Assembly: GCA_025435555.1 (NCBI GenBank)
Contig: JAIWWG010000099.1
Coordinates: 43,377-107,376, forward strand
Reading direction: 5' to 3'
DNA length: 64,000 nt
DNA from: Chytriomyces cf. hyalinus JEL632
Taxonomy: Eukaryota; Chytridiomycota; Chytridiomycetes; Chytridiales; Chytriomycetaceae
Part shown: positions 1 to 11,744 of the stretch, in pieces
Position numbering within the stretch: the stretch's first letter is position 1
How the letters are laid out: every line of letters starts with the position of its first letter
The notes under the pieces: model-generated
Database searches by the model: none
The model's input: only the letters and a program-made list of their open reading frames with translations
What the model was told of the DNA's origin: nothing
Program-made: the position numbers and the translations under genes

Positions 1-1419
1 CAGTCGTTGCTGCCTTGCCAGTTGGTCCCTGTCCAGACTCATTTTTGGACGTTCGTGTGATGGTTTATTTTTAGCATCCCGGCCTTCTGGAAGGGTGTGC
101 TTTTCTGATTTTACGTAAATTGTTTCGAGTCCGAAATGCCTCAACAACATTCCATGATTCGCCCAACTGCTGCTCACTGGCTCGTGCGCGTATTGAAGAG
201 AAGAACAGAGTGACGAAAGTAGCAGTTGCCCCACCCTTAGTTATCACTTAAGAATACGAGGAAGAACAACTTTTATTTGATAAATACATAAAAACAAGGC
301 ATGTAGCGATCGATCCGGCTCCTGCCACCATTGCTTGATGCCAGGTCGGATGCCGTCATTTCGCGAATTGTTGAGGGAATTGCAACGGAATAAAAAACAC
401 AAAGGGAGAAGACATGGAGGGAGACCGTTTAGATGTGATGAATGATTGTGCGTATCCCGAAAACCTCACAGCAGACTGAGCGTGCAGTATCCCGCCAACG
501 CGCAGCCATCGTCAATTCTACTTGGGAGAGGTGTGGCCAGTGGGACATACATATCTGTGTCTGTCCAACTCAGTATTTTTCTCATCAACTCAGAGCCGGG
601 AAGGCAAGACTATCCCACCTAGACGGATTCAAAAGCGATCCCCATTTAAAGGTATTTGCGTACGAAGCACTCCTCAAACCAACAGCCGAAAAAGCACCCG
701 ATCCTAACGCGTTGAAATGTTGTTACAAGGACAGGTCAAAGTATGTGATGAAAACAGCTGCGAGGGTCGTGGTACCAGAATTCATCCCTTTTCTGCCATG
801 CTCGCTGAGGAATCATAGCGAAACGCAAGAACCTGATGGAAGAAACTGAACACCCCACTCTCTTCGATGAGCACAACAGGTGTGCCGTGACAATATGCAC
901 AATGAGACGCGTATCGAATGTGCAGGCATTGAGTTATAAAGAGTCATGCAGGAAGTGTCGGTTTTCTTTTACAGGAATCGCAATGATTTATTCGTGATTA
1001 CTGATCAACCACCTGACGACTTTTGTCCATTCAGCGTCACTGCTTCCACATACCCATGCGTTGTGCGTACTGCCAAGTGGTCGTTTGTAATGTCGGCAAA
1101 GGGGAAAAACAAGGGTCTCACCTGATACAGCACATGCTTCCTCGGGTGTACAGTGCTGCCCCACACACAGCATCGCATGCAATGCAGACAGACCCTGTTC
1201 CATGTTCTCGTTGAAGCGGATAAACCTTTGAATGCAGAGCAGGAGGCGGAACAACTCGACAAGCGCCATTCCAAAAATGAATTCCAAATACACGCCACCC
1301 CCATGTGTGCACGATGATGGATGGAACAAGAATTGTTCCGCACTCATTTGTAAAAAGCGCCACAAAAAGTTGGAAATATTTTAAAAAAAGCTCGAATTTT
1401 AAACTCGAAAAAAACAAAC
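1..1419. other. Stretch with no recognised gene
   Basis: The first 1.4 kb holds only short overlapping open frames. The longest on the plus strand (442-849, 135 codons) and on the minus strand (988-1365, 125 codons) show no family I recognise, no repeat pattern and no convincing splice structure. The last 30 bases before 1420 are A-rich, as in front of several start codons here, and probably belong to the 5' leader of the SCP2 gene. No tRNA-like T-loop or other RNA gene was seen. Confidence 0.5.
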
Positions 1420-2507
1420 ATGTCTGTGAGTGCCCAACAAAAAACGCGCGCTGTTACGACCACCCCCCCGAATGCTCTCGCTCACCCACCGCCCACCTAA
1501 ACTAGGTCAACGTCGAAGGATACAAGAGCAGCGCCCTCTTTGCCCAAATCAAGGCTAGTCTCGAGACTGCTGCTGCCAAGCAGGACGCCATTAAGAAGGT
1601 CAAGGGAGTCTTCCACCTCGTCATCAAGAACGCTGCCGGCAAAGAGACCACCTGGACCATTGACCTGAAGAACAAGGGCGACGTCCTCCTCGGCGCCGAC
1701 GGCAAGGCCGACATCACCATCAATCTGTCCGACGACACTTTTATTGATCTTGCTGAGGGAAAAATCAACGGTCAGAAGGCCTTCATGAGCGGAAAGGTAC
1801 TTGTCTCTCTCCATCCCTGGTCCCCTTTTTACCGTCGCTTTTTTGGCCGATTGGACACGCAATGTGTTTTCTCCCAACCCATGTGTTTATGTGTTTCTGA
1901 AAACCGTGTCTCTTTTTCAAACAGCTCAAGGTTAAGGGAAACATTGCCCTGGCCACTAAGCTCGACTCAGTTTTGAAGTCCGCTAAGCCTGCTGCCGGTG
2001 CTGCCGCCCCAGCTGCCCCAGCGGCTGCTCCCGTTGCTGCTCCTGCTGCCGCCGCTGGGTCTGTTGCCGTGTCTGGATTCGAGTCCAGCCAACTCTTTGT
2101 GGAGATTGAAAACGGACTCAAGACCTCTCCCAAGGCCCAAGCCGAGGCTGCCGTCAAGAAGGTGAAGGCTGTCTTCCAATTCGACGTCAAAAACGCGGCT
2201 GGCACTGTCCAGACATGGACTCTGGACTTGAAGAACGGCACTGGAAGCATCGTGAAGGGACCTGGTGCAAAGGCTGACGTGACCATTGCTGTTGGAGGTA
2301 ATATTTGTGCGAGTGCTTTGGTCTGAATGTGTCTGACCACCAAGTTTCCGAATGCTTCTAGACAAGGACTTTGTGGACATGGCAAACGGAAAACTGAACG
2401 GACAGAAGGCGTTCATGAGCGGCAAGATCAAGGTGAAAGGACAGATTATGCTTGCCACCAAATTGGACGCGGTCTTGAAGGACATGAGACCCAAGGCCAA
2501 GCTCTAG
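1420..2507 (+). CDS. Tandem SCP2 sterol/lipid-carrier domain protein
   Basis: Four exons fit exactly: 1420-1425, 1506-1796, 1925-2297 and 2362-2507, giving 271 residues. The protein has two SCP2-type lipid-binding domains (about residues 3-125 and 150-268) joined by an Ala/Pro linker made of repeated APAAP-like steps. Both domains carry the same landmarks: a start like SALFAQI or SQLFVEI, a WTIDLKN/WTLDLKN strand, then a GKxNGQKAFMSGK loop, which is the classic SCP2 signature. SCP2 domains bind and move sterols and fatty acyl lipids, often in peroxisomes. The C-terminus (PKAKL) resembles, but is not, a standard SKL-type peroxisomal signal. The first exon encodes only Met-Ser. The family is certain; the cargo and compartment are not. 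Confidence 0.9.
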
Positions 2508-2686
2508 AGCGCGTCAGCTTCTGCATCTTCTCTTTTTGCTTCGTTTTCTTGTAATGATTGTGTAGTTTTTGAGGCTGTGAATGATGGAATGAAAGGTGTA
2601 TGGGCATAACCATGTGCCCCTCTCTGTCGATATTTGTTGACTTTTGTGATTGCATTTCAGGAAAAAAGAAGTGATCGATAAACACG

Positions 2687-4694
2687 ATGTTCTGGACTTT
2701 TGACCGCAAGCACGTGGTAGATCTGGGTGCACCCAAGACGGTGTCCGTTGTTCAGTTCGACGGCGTAACGAGAACCAGCGCCACACTTTTGCAACCACAC
2801 TCAGATGCACTGCTCTCGCTGCCGCATGGAACTCCATTTGCCGACATTGCGCAAAATGCGCACGAAACTGCAATGCGTCTGCACGCATTGGGAATATTTC
2901 AGACGGTCGATGTACAGCTTGATACGGACGGCGATGAGCGTGTAGCCCTCGTTTTCACAGTTGTCGAGAAGCCTGTCTCACATGGTTTCAACAAAACTAT
3001 CTTCCGCTCGGTCGATAATGCTATGGCGATGGTGCTGATAACGTCTCATGAGTGGAGAAAAGGCGTCTTTTTTTTGTTGCTGATCAACATTTCCCCTCCA
3101 ACTTTTGAAGGCGTCTGGAATCCGATATCTCAATGCTATGGGGACAGCAGAGACGATCGAAGCGAGTTATAAATACGGTGTTGACACGGATGTTCCTTTG
3201 TACGAAAATGGCGCATTTACAAGCCAGCTGTCATCAGGCTTCCAGGTATTCTTTCTGGAATTGGGGGTGCGGGTCTGCGCCGACAGTTTTCTCACGCATT
3301 TTGAAAAAAAAAACAAAAAAACAAGGCCCTGTTTTCGAAACCAGTGAATGGGAATGCGGATCACGTTGTTTCTCTTTTGGCGTCAAGAGAAAACGTGAAC
3401 GTGAGACTTCAATCGTCGTATGCTCAGCAAGTTACTGGACTCAAGGCCATGTACAAGGTGTGGGGAATTATATGGCTTTAGTTGATGTGATCGTTCTTTC
3501 ATGACAGTTTCATTTCCTCGCACTGAACAGTTTATCGACAACTTGGTGGGAGCGAAACATGAAGTGGCGTACAATGCATCATGGAGACGTTTGATTGGTG
3601 CTGGAAAGTCGATTTCGCAAACGTGAGTGTGTCGTGTGGTGTTCGAGGGTATCAACTGCTGATTCAATTTCGACGAATTTCAGTGTCGCCAACGATTTGG
3701 GAGAGTCTTTTAAATCAGCCATCTCGTTCGCTACTACTGTCGATACAAGAGACGATATTGGGCTTCCAACTTCTGGGCATTACCTTAAAACCCTGATTGT
3801 TGAGTTTTTTTTTTCCGCCACCATTTTGTGTGCAATGCCTGACTTTGCTTCATTCCCGTTTGTCGGATAGGAGGGAGCAGGGCTTGGAGGTGACATTCGT
3901 CACGTCAAGACAAACGTGGATGCGCAAATGAACTTTCCCCTGGGACATGGATTTGTTAGTTTTTCTTTCGTCTTGAGCAGAAATCGTTCAATGATGTTTT
4001 CGCCCTTGGTCAAAAAATCAGAGTGTCGCGTCTACTCTTAAAAGTGGTGTGCTTTGGTCATTAGGCGCTGGAAAATCCCGAGTCAACGACCGTTTCGCTT
4101 CATCAATCCGCGGTTTTACCCAGAACGGCGTCGGACCTAAAGATGGCAGTTGCGTTCTCTTCTTTGACCTCTTTTTCTCTCATAATGGTCTCTGCCTCTT
4201 CGCTAATTCACCATGTCACTCAATGTTAATTCTTCAGACGACTTTGTGGGTGGCGATCTGCTTGCGTCTGTCGGAATCAGTCTGTACACCCCACTGCCAT
4301 TGCTCGAAAACAAACCAATCAAGGGCCACTTTTTTGCGAATGCGGGCAACATGGTCAAGTACAATTCGATCAGTTGAGTCAACAAGAGCATAGTACTGGT
4401 TGTCTGAAGCTAAATGTTTCATCATCAGAGCCGGACTTTAACGCGTCCACAAGACAGCTCTTCAGCAGCGTCAGCTCAGCAGTTGGAGTTGGTATCGCAG
4501 CCCATTTCAGCTATCTGCGGTTTGAGTTGAATTACTGCCTGCCTGTGAGTCTCAGTGCGACGGATAGAGTCAGGCCAGGTCTTCAATTTGGATTGGTGAG
4601 TTTCTTCTTCGCGTGTATTTATACCCGCCCTTTGTGAATGTATATTTGTCATTCTGACTGTGTTTGTCTTGTTCAGGGCCTCAACTTCGAGTGA
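2687..4694 (+). CDS. SAM50: SAM50, mitochondrial outer-membrane beta-barrel assembly protein (Omp85 family)
   Basis: SAM50 is the core of the sorting and assembly machinery that inserts beta-barrel proteins into the mitochondrial outer membrane. A POTRA-like N-terminal part (about residues 15-105) comes first. The barrel follows in many short exons, with landmarks in order: YLNAMGTAETIEASYKYG, ALFSKPVNG, SVANDLGESF, the conserved NDRF...IRGF...GVGP loop near 4086-4140 (the Omp85 RGF motif), and FELNYCLPV near the end. The final exon gives GLNFE-stop at 4692-4694. Clear splice pairs include 3246-3325 and 3458-3530. The join between the POTRA exon and the exon starting at 3111 is unresolved: residues resembling GDGADN at 3025-3042 lie in a different frame from the upstream exon, so a small intron or a frameshift is hidden near 2965-3025. 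Confidence 0.88.
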
Positions 4695-4821
4695 ATCCTT
4701 CAGTTTGCAGACAGTTTGAATAACAATAAACCGTGTTGGATAAAAATAAAAAAAGGTGCATAAAATCTTTTTGCAACCCAACACACCCATCTCACCCCGC
4801 ACAAACAGCCACAGCCACAGC

Positions 4822-5647
4822 ATGTTCAAGATCCTCCCTTCCTCGCACCACGCCTCTCTCAAAGCCCAAGCGTCTGGTGCTGACGCGCACTCGCAGTACA
4901 AAGTGCATGACACGATGCGTAACGGTATCCACACTGTCCGGTCCGACGTCATTGCCGGTCACCCACTCGAAGCCCACTTGGAGAACGTAAGTGTGCCACA
5001 TACATACACCCGCTATGCCTTGGCGTATAATCCAACAAACCTTGTCGTGGTTTTAAATTTTTAAAATAATTTCTGCGACGCGCGTACCACCACTCTCCTT
5101 TTTTTATTTTCTTTTCCACCTCGCTTGAATTCTCACCTCACCCATGCATAACATTGCCCTCGATACCCGAATCGATTCTGAAATCCGAATGCGCGTTTAC
5201 CTCCCCCTTGAATCCTTTCTTCATGTCACCTTTTTGCTTGGTCCGTTCTCACATTTATGATTTACACTCTGACAGTGGGAACTGACTCAAGAGCAACTCA
5301 AGCTCGATATGGCCCGCAGCATTTATGGTCTGCACCAGCCGCTCCGCCTCCAAATGGAAAAGCACCTCGTCAACCAGGTAAACTCCCGCCACATTTCGGA
5401 ACGAAACAACAAAAACAGTGCATTCAACATCAACAAAAATCCCTTATACACTACATTGGATTTTTAGCCGAAGCGACTTTCCGTGCTGAAGCAGTCAAAC
5501 ATTGCGCAGGATATTTTGAGCGGAAAGGACTCGACGATTGACTTTGAGGACTTTTTGGGAGACCAGGACCCGAGTTTGTTTTTGCTGGATGTGCATGGTT
5601 GCGCGGAGAGGCAGTTTGGGTTGTCGAGAACCGGCGCTCCTTTGTAA
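4822..5647 (+). CDS. UMP1: UMP1/POMP proteasome maturation factor
   Basis: Three exons (4822-4986, 5276-5377, 5468-5647), all phase 0, give 148 residues, normal for this family. UMP1 is the short-lived chaperone that helps two half-proteasomes join to form the 20S core and is then degraded. The family hallmarks are present: HPLEAHLEN followed by WELTQEQLKLDMARSIYGL, then SNIAQDILSGKDSTIDFEDF near the C-terminus, where other members read similarly around ILxGxDxxIDWED. The gene starts 127 bp after the SAM50 stop on the same strand. Confidence 0.93.
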
Positions 5648-5844
5648 AGAAAACAATCCAAAGAAAAAAAAAGGATCAGAAAAAAAAAGCGAGGGATGGT
5701 TGCAAAAAAAAGGCTGTTTGTTGTTGTCTGTCGATGCGGCAACGTGAGCGATGTGAAGAAACAAATAAATTCACTAAAACCAACATCGACGACAACCACC
5801 ACCACTTGATGACATGTTACTATTTTATTCATTCTTTGATGCCA

Positions 5845-7069
5845 TTAGTCCTCCTCCTCCTCCCGCACGGGAGGGTCAATGTACCTCTCTTGGACGTCTT
5901 GAATTTCTTCAAAATATTTCAAATAGTTGCTGCTTCCAATGGCCCAGAGCATGCTTCCTTCCTCCTCATCTTTAGCAAAATAACCGTTTGCTCGATCCAT
6001 CTGCTCAATCAGCCGCTTAACACTTGCTTTATCCTCCACACACAGCGTCGAATACCCAACAATCCCAAACTCCTCAACAAGCTCACACACAGCCTCATTT
6101 AATTTCGCAAAACGCGGTGTGGCTCCATGCGGGTCGTTGCGCAAGGTATCCAGCAGATACGACAAGTCCTGGACCTCCGTGTAAAAATCGAGTTTGAAGG
6201 AAAGCGTGCCATATGTTTGAATAAGGTCGACTTTGGATAGGACGTTGACGTGAGGCTGGCTTAAGTGGAGCATGGTTTTAAGGCTGAGAAGCAGGCTTGA
6301 GATGTATTTGGAGGCGTCGGTGCAGAGGTGGGCGTCAACCATGTGGACGATTGTAATCTGGAGAGAGTGCGTGTTTGCAGGAAGGGCGGGGATAATTGCC
6401 GGTTTAGTTTGCATGCATTTTCATGACGTATTCGAGCCTGCGCTTACCCGAAAATTGTGTTTTTCGAGTTTGTGAAGTATATTTCGCATGGCGTTGTTGT
6501 GTGTGTAAAGCTCAACCTGACCCGGACAGTCAAAAATCAGATACTTGTCTGTTGTTTTTTGTATGCATTTGAAACGCAGAGGTAAGAATGTCTCCCTGAG
6601 GTTCAGCAGCAGTGTCGAGAAAGGAAAGAAACGAAACCTTTGACGTCCTCCAGCCGCTTCAACAGCCAATCCATATTTTTTTCGAGATATTCCATGCAAT
6701 AGATGAGCCCTCCATTTGGTCCGAGTCCGAATTCGGTCATGACGTCGTCGAGAGTAATGAGCTCCGCAATGTCGACATCGCAGCGGTATCTGAAAGCCAG
6801 GGCAGCGTTCGAATTCGGCAATGCTATTATTCAGGGCCAAGCATATGAAACATTGGCATTAAGCGGCCTTACGGTAGTCCGTCGTTCGCGGGGTCCAAGT
6901 TGATGACTGCGTTCTGTCTCTTTGTGAGGTCAAAGAACTGCTGCAGACCATGGCAGGCTGTTGTCTTTCCGCTTCCTGTCAGGCAATCTCAGCATGAGTG
7001 ATTGAGCATCAGTTCAGCTGTATAAAGCTTACCTGGTGCTCCAAGGAGAACACTTCCGAATTCAACCAT
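5845..7069 (-). CDS. GPN2: GPN-loop GTPase 2
   Basis: A minus-strand gene whose Met codon is at 7069-7067 and whose TAA is at 5847-5845. The first exon reads [13 protein letters not shown] and splices into SGKTTACHG, forming the Walker A loop GAPGSGKTT. Then come [11 protein letters not shown], the diagnostic GPN loop in [30 protein letters not shown] (switch II-like) and LLSKVDLI-type guanine recognition (here NVLSKVDLI). GPN proteins are dimeric GTPases needed for cytoplasmic assembly and nuclear import of RNA polymerases. The motif set and C-terminal ANGYF and IQDVQERY segments fit GPN2 better than GPN1 or GPN3. The C-terminus is acidic (REEEED). It is transcribed head-to-head with the SFT2 gene. 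Confidence 0.9.
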
Positions 7070-7110
7070 GGTATGTGTTTATGCCAAAGATTTAAAATCA
7101 ATAAATAAAG
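7070..7110. promoter_or_regulatory. 41-bp bidirectional start-to-start interval (GPN2/SFT2)
   Basis: Only 41 bases separate the GPN2 and SFT2 start codons. They are A/T-rich and contain CAATAAATAA about 10 bases before the SFT2 ATG. Transcription of at least one gene must begin inside the other gene or within this interval. The promoter role is inferred. Confidence 0.5.
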
Positions 7111-8321
7111 ATGGGCGACATCTCGACAGCGTTCCAGGAAAGCCTTCGCAACTTCAACGCGAACAAGACGCCTGCCTCAAACACGGGCGGAATCGGCGCA
7201 TCCATCTCGAATCTGTTTGGTGCTGGCTCGTCGAACGCTGCGGGATCCTCGGCCTCAGTGGGGGGCACTGGGGCCATGGACTCACTGCTCGGTGGTGTGC
7301 GAAGCGCCACACAGAACATATCATCGACCCTTGGATTGTCAACGAGAGAAACTCCGGAGCCAGAGTTTTGTGGGCTGACGTCCTGGCAGGTTGCTGCCCT
7401 CAATTATACTGTTCAACCTTCAATCAACAAAACATCTGATTGTGATACTCCCAGCGATTCATTGGATTCTGTGCCACTTTTGCTATGGCGTCTTTCTGTT
7501 TTATGGTCGCGCTTTTTTCCTTGCCGCTTATGGTGAGGAGCCTTTTCTGAATTGGGGTGTTTTTTCGTGGACCTGCCTTCCACGACGCGCTTTAAAAGCT
7601 ATAATGGCACGACTTGTCTTGCTGATACAATCCTGTCTGCCAGGTCATTTCACCTCCGAAATTCGTGACCCCCTTCACCCTTGGATCTCGTGAGTCCCAT
7701 GCTTCCCATCCATCTTGAAGCCCTCCTGTCTCTGCTCTAATTTTCCTTCGCCGTGTTATCCGGTCTAGTCCTCGCTATTTGCAGTTTTGCTCTCATCAAA
7801 GGACCTCGTGCTTATTTGAAAGATTGTCTGAGCAGAGAACGTATTGCCTGGACAATCATGTATTTTACTTCGCTGGGACTGACTCTGTATTTCTCGCTGC
7901 TTGTAAGTCGATTTACTTCGAATGGTCAAATCTTTTGTACATTTCATTCCGGCTTGATATTTTGCTATCGTTACACATCTTTGCAATTCTGATTTCTCGC
8001 ATTCCAGTTGCACAGCTACCTCTTGACCATTGTCGCAGTCGTGATTCAAATGTTCACGCTTGTGCGCTTTTTTGGGTCATATGCTCCAAGCATGCGTAAG
8101 CTCTTTTTCAATGTTGTTTCGCAATGCTTTCTTGTTGCACGTAAGCTGACTCAAGAATATCCTTCTCTTTTTTATCATTTTGCTGTGTTTCTGTAACGCA
8201 GCCAGCCTGTCGGTAAGTGCTGCTAATCTTCCGGAATACTCTCTGTCTACGCGACTGATTCTCATTGCAGATGCTCTCAATGTTCGGAGGAGGTGGTGGT
8301 GGGGTGGCACTGCCTGTGTAG
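7111..8321 (+). CDS. SFT2: SFT2-type Golgi vesicle-traffic membrane protein
   Basis: The soluble N-terminus (rich in Gly, Ser, Ala, Asn) starts MGDISTAFQESLRNF and runs to LTSWQ. Small exons then encode four membrane helices: RFIGFCATFAMASFCFMVAL, then VISPPKFVTPFTLGSLL, then WTIMYFTSLGLTLYFSLL, then LHSYLLTIVAVVIQMFTLV. The order RFxGF, KF..PFTLGS and the ending SYxP...G-rich...LPV match SFT2/Got1-like proteins, which help endosome-derived vesicles fuse with the late Golgi. Splices near 7389, 7534, 7692, 7903, 8095, 8214 and 8271 keep the frame throughout. The Gly-rich tail ends GGVALPV with TAG at 8319. Confidence 0.87.
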
Positions 8322-8701
8322 GGCCATGCTGGGCCGCAGTGCTGGGTTGCTTGAATATAAACAGTTCAGAGTTGAACGATGGAATTGTGTCTTTTTCCAA
8401 AAATTTCCGCAGCAGCCTTTTGTGCTTAAGCCACCCATTTCCAGCGCAGAGTTTTCGCGTTTTTTCTTTGCCCGCCAAACCGACATCACACGCCAGAAGG
8501 CCGCCTCCCCCTCGAACCACCCACGTTAATATATCCTCGCGCACGGACAAAGACCCGTGGTACTCGAAGAGACTTGTCGAGCTGTCAAGCAACCAAGCCA
8601 CGCACCACGCACACAACTCCGCATCGGACATATCTCTCCCGGAGCACACAATCAGCCGACACATAAAAATACGCATCGGCCGTTAACAAAAACACATTCA
8701 C
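8322..8701. other. Intergenic region, SFT2 to forkhead gene
   Basis: This 380-bp gap lies between the SFT2 stop and the forkhead start. Open frames here on both strands run into the flanking genes in the wrong frame and look like chance. It should hold the SFT2 3' end and the forkhead gene's promoter and leader. Nothing more specific was seen. Confidence 0.5.
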
Positions 8702-11209
8702 ATGCTGTCGACATCGAGGGTCAGACGCAGCGGAAGCAGCGTGGGAAGCGGCGGCGAAGGCGAGGAACCGCAGCAGCAACACCAACACCAACAGCAGCAC
8801 TCACAACTACCACCGCCACTGCAAACTACGCATCACAGCCACCTTCAACATCACAATTTACAGCAGCAGCTGCAACAACAACTGGACGCGTCTTTTGAAT
8901 ATTCATCCGCTGCAGCAGCACCGCATCCAATGAACGCATCCGTCAACTCACTCCAAAATATGGCCATGAGTCTAAACATGGGCATGAGCATGGACATGGA
9001 GATTCACATGCAAAACATGCTCTCCCTCTCGTATCCGAGCATGTCCTCATCCACCTCTGCCCAAGACTACCCAGCATCCATGTACACTCTATCCCGCTCT
9101 CATTCTATGGGCCACTTGCACGACACGGACGACCAGGAGGACCCGGACTGGGACAGCCCGAACGAGTTTGCACGGCGGGATTTGATAGACCCTGACGCGT
9201 CCATGCATCCATACAATGACAGAAAGGCCCGGAGAAGGCCGAGTGTCTCGAGTATCACCAAACGCGTTAAGCGAGGGAGTGAAGGTGGTGGCGACAGCAA
9301 GGACCCCAAATTCTGTCTGAGTGACCAGGTGGTGACGATGGGTGCCTTTTCTTATCAAATTGTGTACCGTAGACCTCCAGTTGAGTCTCCGCTTTTTTTT
9401 TTTTTTGAGCCTCATGCATGGGCACTCGATTTCCGTGCTTTTTTATTTTTTCCGGTGGCCTTTTCCCATCGTTTTATTGAGCCAGGCTGTCAGTTGTACT
9501 AATTTCAAACATTTTCAGATTTCCTATGCCGACCTTATAACTTATGCTATTGCCCAAACCGATGACAAGCGACTTAAGCTGCAATCCATTTACACATTCT
9601 TAACATCCACTTTTGGATACTTTAAGCACAACCCTGCCAAGCGGGGATGGGAGGTGAATCCCAAAAAAATTATTTCCAAACAGCAATACCGTCATCCCCT
9701 GACTCCATCAAACCCCACTGACAGAACTCCATTCGGCATAATTTATCAATGAAATCAAAATGCCGGTTCCGAAAAATCAAGGAAGAAGAAGACAGTGAAA
9801 AAGGATGCTACTGGAGTCTGAACCCGACGCAGCCATTCCACAGTGACAGCATAGACAATGCATGGGATACTGCCGAAAAGCTAGAATTCTGGCAAGGCGT
9901 TTTGTACTACAAGCTGAGTCCTGCTCAATCGGCTCCAGGTGCTCCTCCCCTGGGACCTGTTCTCTTCAGCGAGGATGACCGCAGATTCTACCCCGACATG
10001 TACACATTTGATGAAAGCGGAAACTTCGGAAAATTTAAGCCGAATTCTGTGGAACCGGCTGGATCTGCCGCGAGAAACGCGGCGATGTTTGGGCAAGGGT
10101 CTCGCTTTGGAGCTGGGTTTATGCGTGGCGTGCTGCCCATCCCGACACCGCCTTACCGAAATATTATGGTTCAAGCGCCAGGCGAGGTTCTAGGCGTTCC
10201 TCCTAAAAGTGATAAACCCGCGGGTGGGTCCAACGCAAACGGGCCGAAAAAAGCTCCGGGCGCTTCCAAAAAGGCTTCAAAGCTTGCAGCCGCCGCAGTT
10301 GCAGCACCATCTTTAGCATCATCTGTACCATTGCCGGTCACCAACGCAGAGGAAGCGTCGAGGCCCAGAGCTTCCGCAGACGCTGAAACTGGGGATCGTA
10401 CCGGGTCGCAACTTTTGCGTAGACGGTCCGACGCGTCCTCTACAACTCTTGGCGGGTTGGCAGGGGCGTGGCCAACTTCCTCAGATGATTCGGAGGGGCA
10501 TCACGATGATGATGATGAAGAGGATGACGATGATGACGACGAGTTTCGTGGCCAGCCAAGCGCGCGTGTCCCTTCATGGAGGCACAAGTCTTCATATCAC
10601 GAGTCTTCTTTGGGACGAGAATATGAACACGATGACAAGAAGCAATCCCGTCCACGAGACCAGCCGAATTTTTCAAAAGAAAACTCGGGAAGAAGCCATT
10701 CTTTGGGCTGTGGCAGCGACATGTACGGCACCGACAGCATGATGACTACCGATTCCCCACTTCACGGAGACTCTTCACCGGCGCGTCACAGGTATCGTCC
10801 TGAGAATGGAAACTGGATCCAGTTTGTGTATGACTCTCAGATGGCGGCCTCTTCATTCAGAGGAAGAGAACTTCATGAGCAACTTTCACGGATGAAGGGC
10901 TCCTATTCCCATCCGTCGTCCCTATATCACCGCTCATCTAGCTGTATGATGAATGTTGAACAAGATGGTCGTGAATATGGTGGCGACGACAGTCAGCAAT
11001 ATCTCTTTGATCTCTTTAATGACGGTGGCAATGACGATTCCAGTGAGGAGGCAAGCTTGTTGTTTGGTGACATGGAGCAGCACCAAGGATGCGGCGGACT
11101 TGCACCTTTGATCAATGTGTCCAGTTTGGACATTGAGAGACTGATTGCGGATCCAACTGTGGCAACGGCCGGTGATGCTTCCTCGCACGGGTTTCAATAC
11201 TTTGTATGA
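8702..11209 (+). CDS. Forkhead (winged-helix) transcription factor
   Basis: Three exons (8702-9379, 9519-9653, 9725-11209), all phase 0, give 765 residues. The N-terminal third is low-complexity: Gln/His tracts (about residues 22-60) and a Met-rich patch. The DNA-binding domain is about residues 224-305: RPPISYADLITYAIAQ, then LQSIYTFLTSTFGYFKHN, then the recognition helix ENSIRHNLSM, and GCYWSLNP at the end of the wing. One intron falls immediately before the recognition helix. The C-terminal 450 residues look disordered, with an acidic run of mostly Asp (about 10,500-10,545) and many Ser stretches. Forkhead proteins control cell cycle and development in fungi. No FHA domain is visible, so an Fkh1/2 orthologue is unlikely, and the target genes cannot be told. 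Confidence 0.92.
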
Positions 11210-11744
11210 AAGGGGATGCCGCCCCTTTCAAATAGTTTATTTATTTATCATTATTCACTTATTATGCGTCCCCCCTCCACACCCTACTAGCCTGCCTGCA
11301 CCTGTTCACATGCCTTTGTACATTTCGTATTTAATCCGCTCCCACATTTTGGTTGTATGCATTCCGTCTTTTTATGGAACCGCTCGTTGTTTCGATGAGG
11401 TGTGTTGGAACCGCTCCTTTTTACACACACTGGTGGTGTTTTTCCCATTTCATTTGTGGCCCGCTTTCTTTGTTTATTTTGTATCATGCACGTTATTTAA
11501 GTCAACCCACTACCGCAGCACTTTTGCTTCAGTCCTGGATTTATTGTTTCTGATATGGTAGAGGTGCCGGTATAGACTGTGTGCTGTTTGTTCCTCTTGG
11601 TCCTGTGTGCTTTGTCAATTCTTCCTATAATATTATGGTCTTATTTATGCCTCGTTGATATATTTATTGACAAGTCTGTTGGGAGGGCGGGTCACGGAAG
11701 CTGCGGTTCCGGGATTCCGGCTGAACAGAAATTTCTAAAAAAAA
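11210..11744. other. Intergenic region, forkhead to GH31 gene
   Basis: This 535-bp gap contains an A/T-rich stretch with repeated TTATTTA-type words around 11,235-11,265, likely the 3' end of the forkhead transcript. An A-run directly precedes the GH31 ATG. Open frames here show no family signature. Confidence 0.5.

Noticed and set aside
442-849. 135-codon plus-strand frame
   Set aside because: No recognisable domain, no neighbours in an operon-like or spliced layout; kept only as part of the unassigned stretch.
4101-4240. GC-AG intron in SAM50 at GATG/GCAGTT
   Set aside because: A normal GT donor three bases later (GGCA/GTTGCG) keeps the frame and gives the expected GPKDGNDFVGG sequence.
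8077-8676. 199-codon minus-strand frame across the SFT2 3' end
   Set aside because: It overlaps three well-supported SFT2 exons on the other strand and shows no domain signature.
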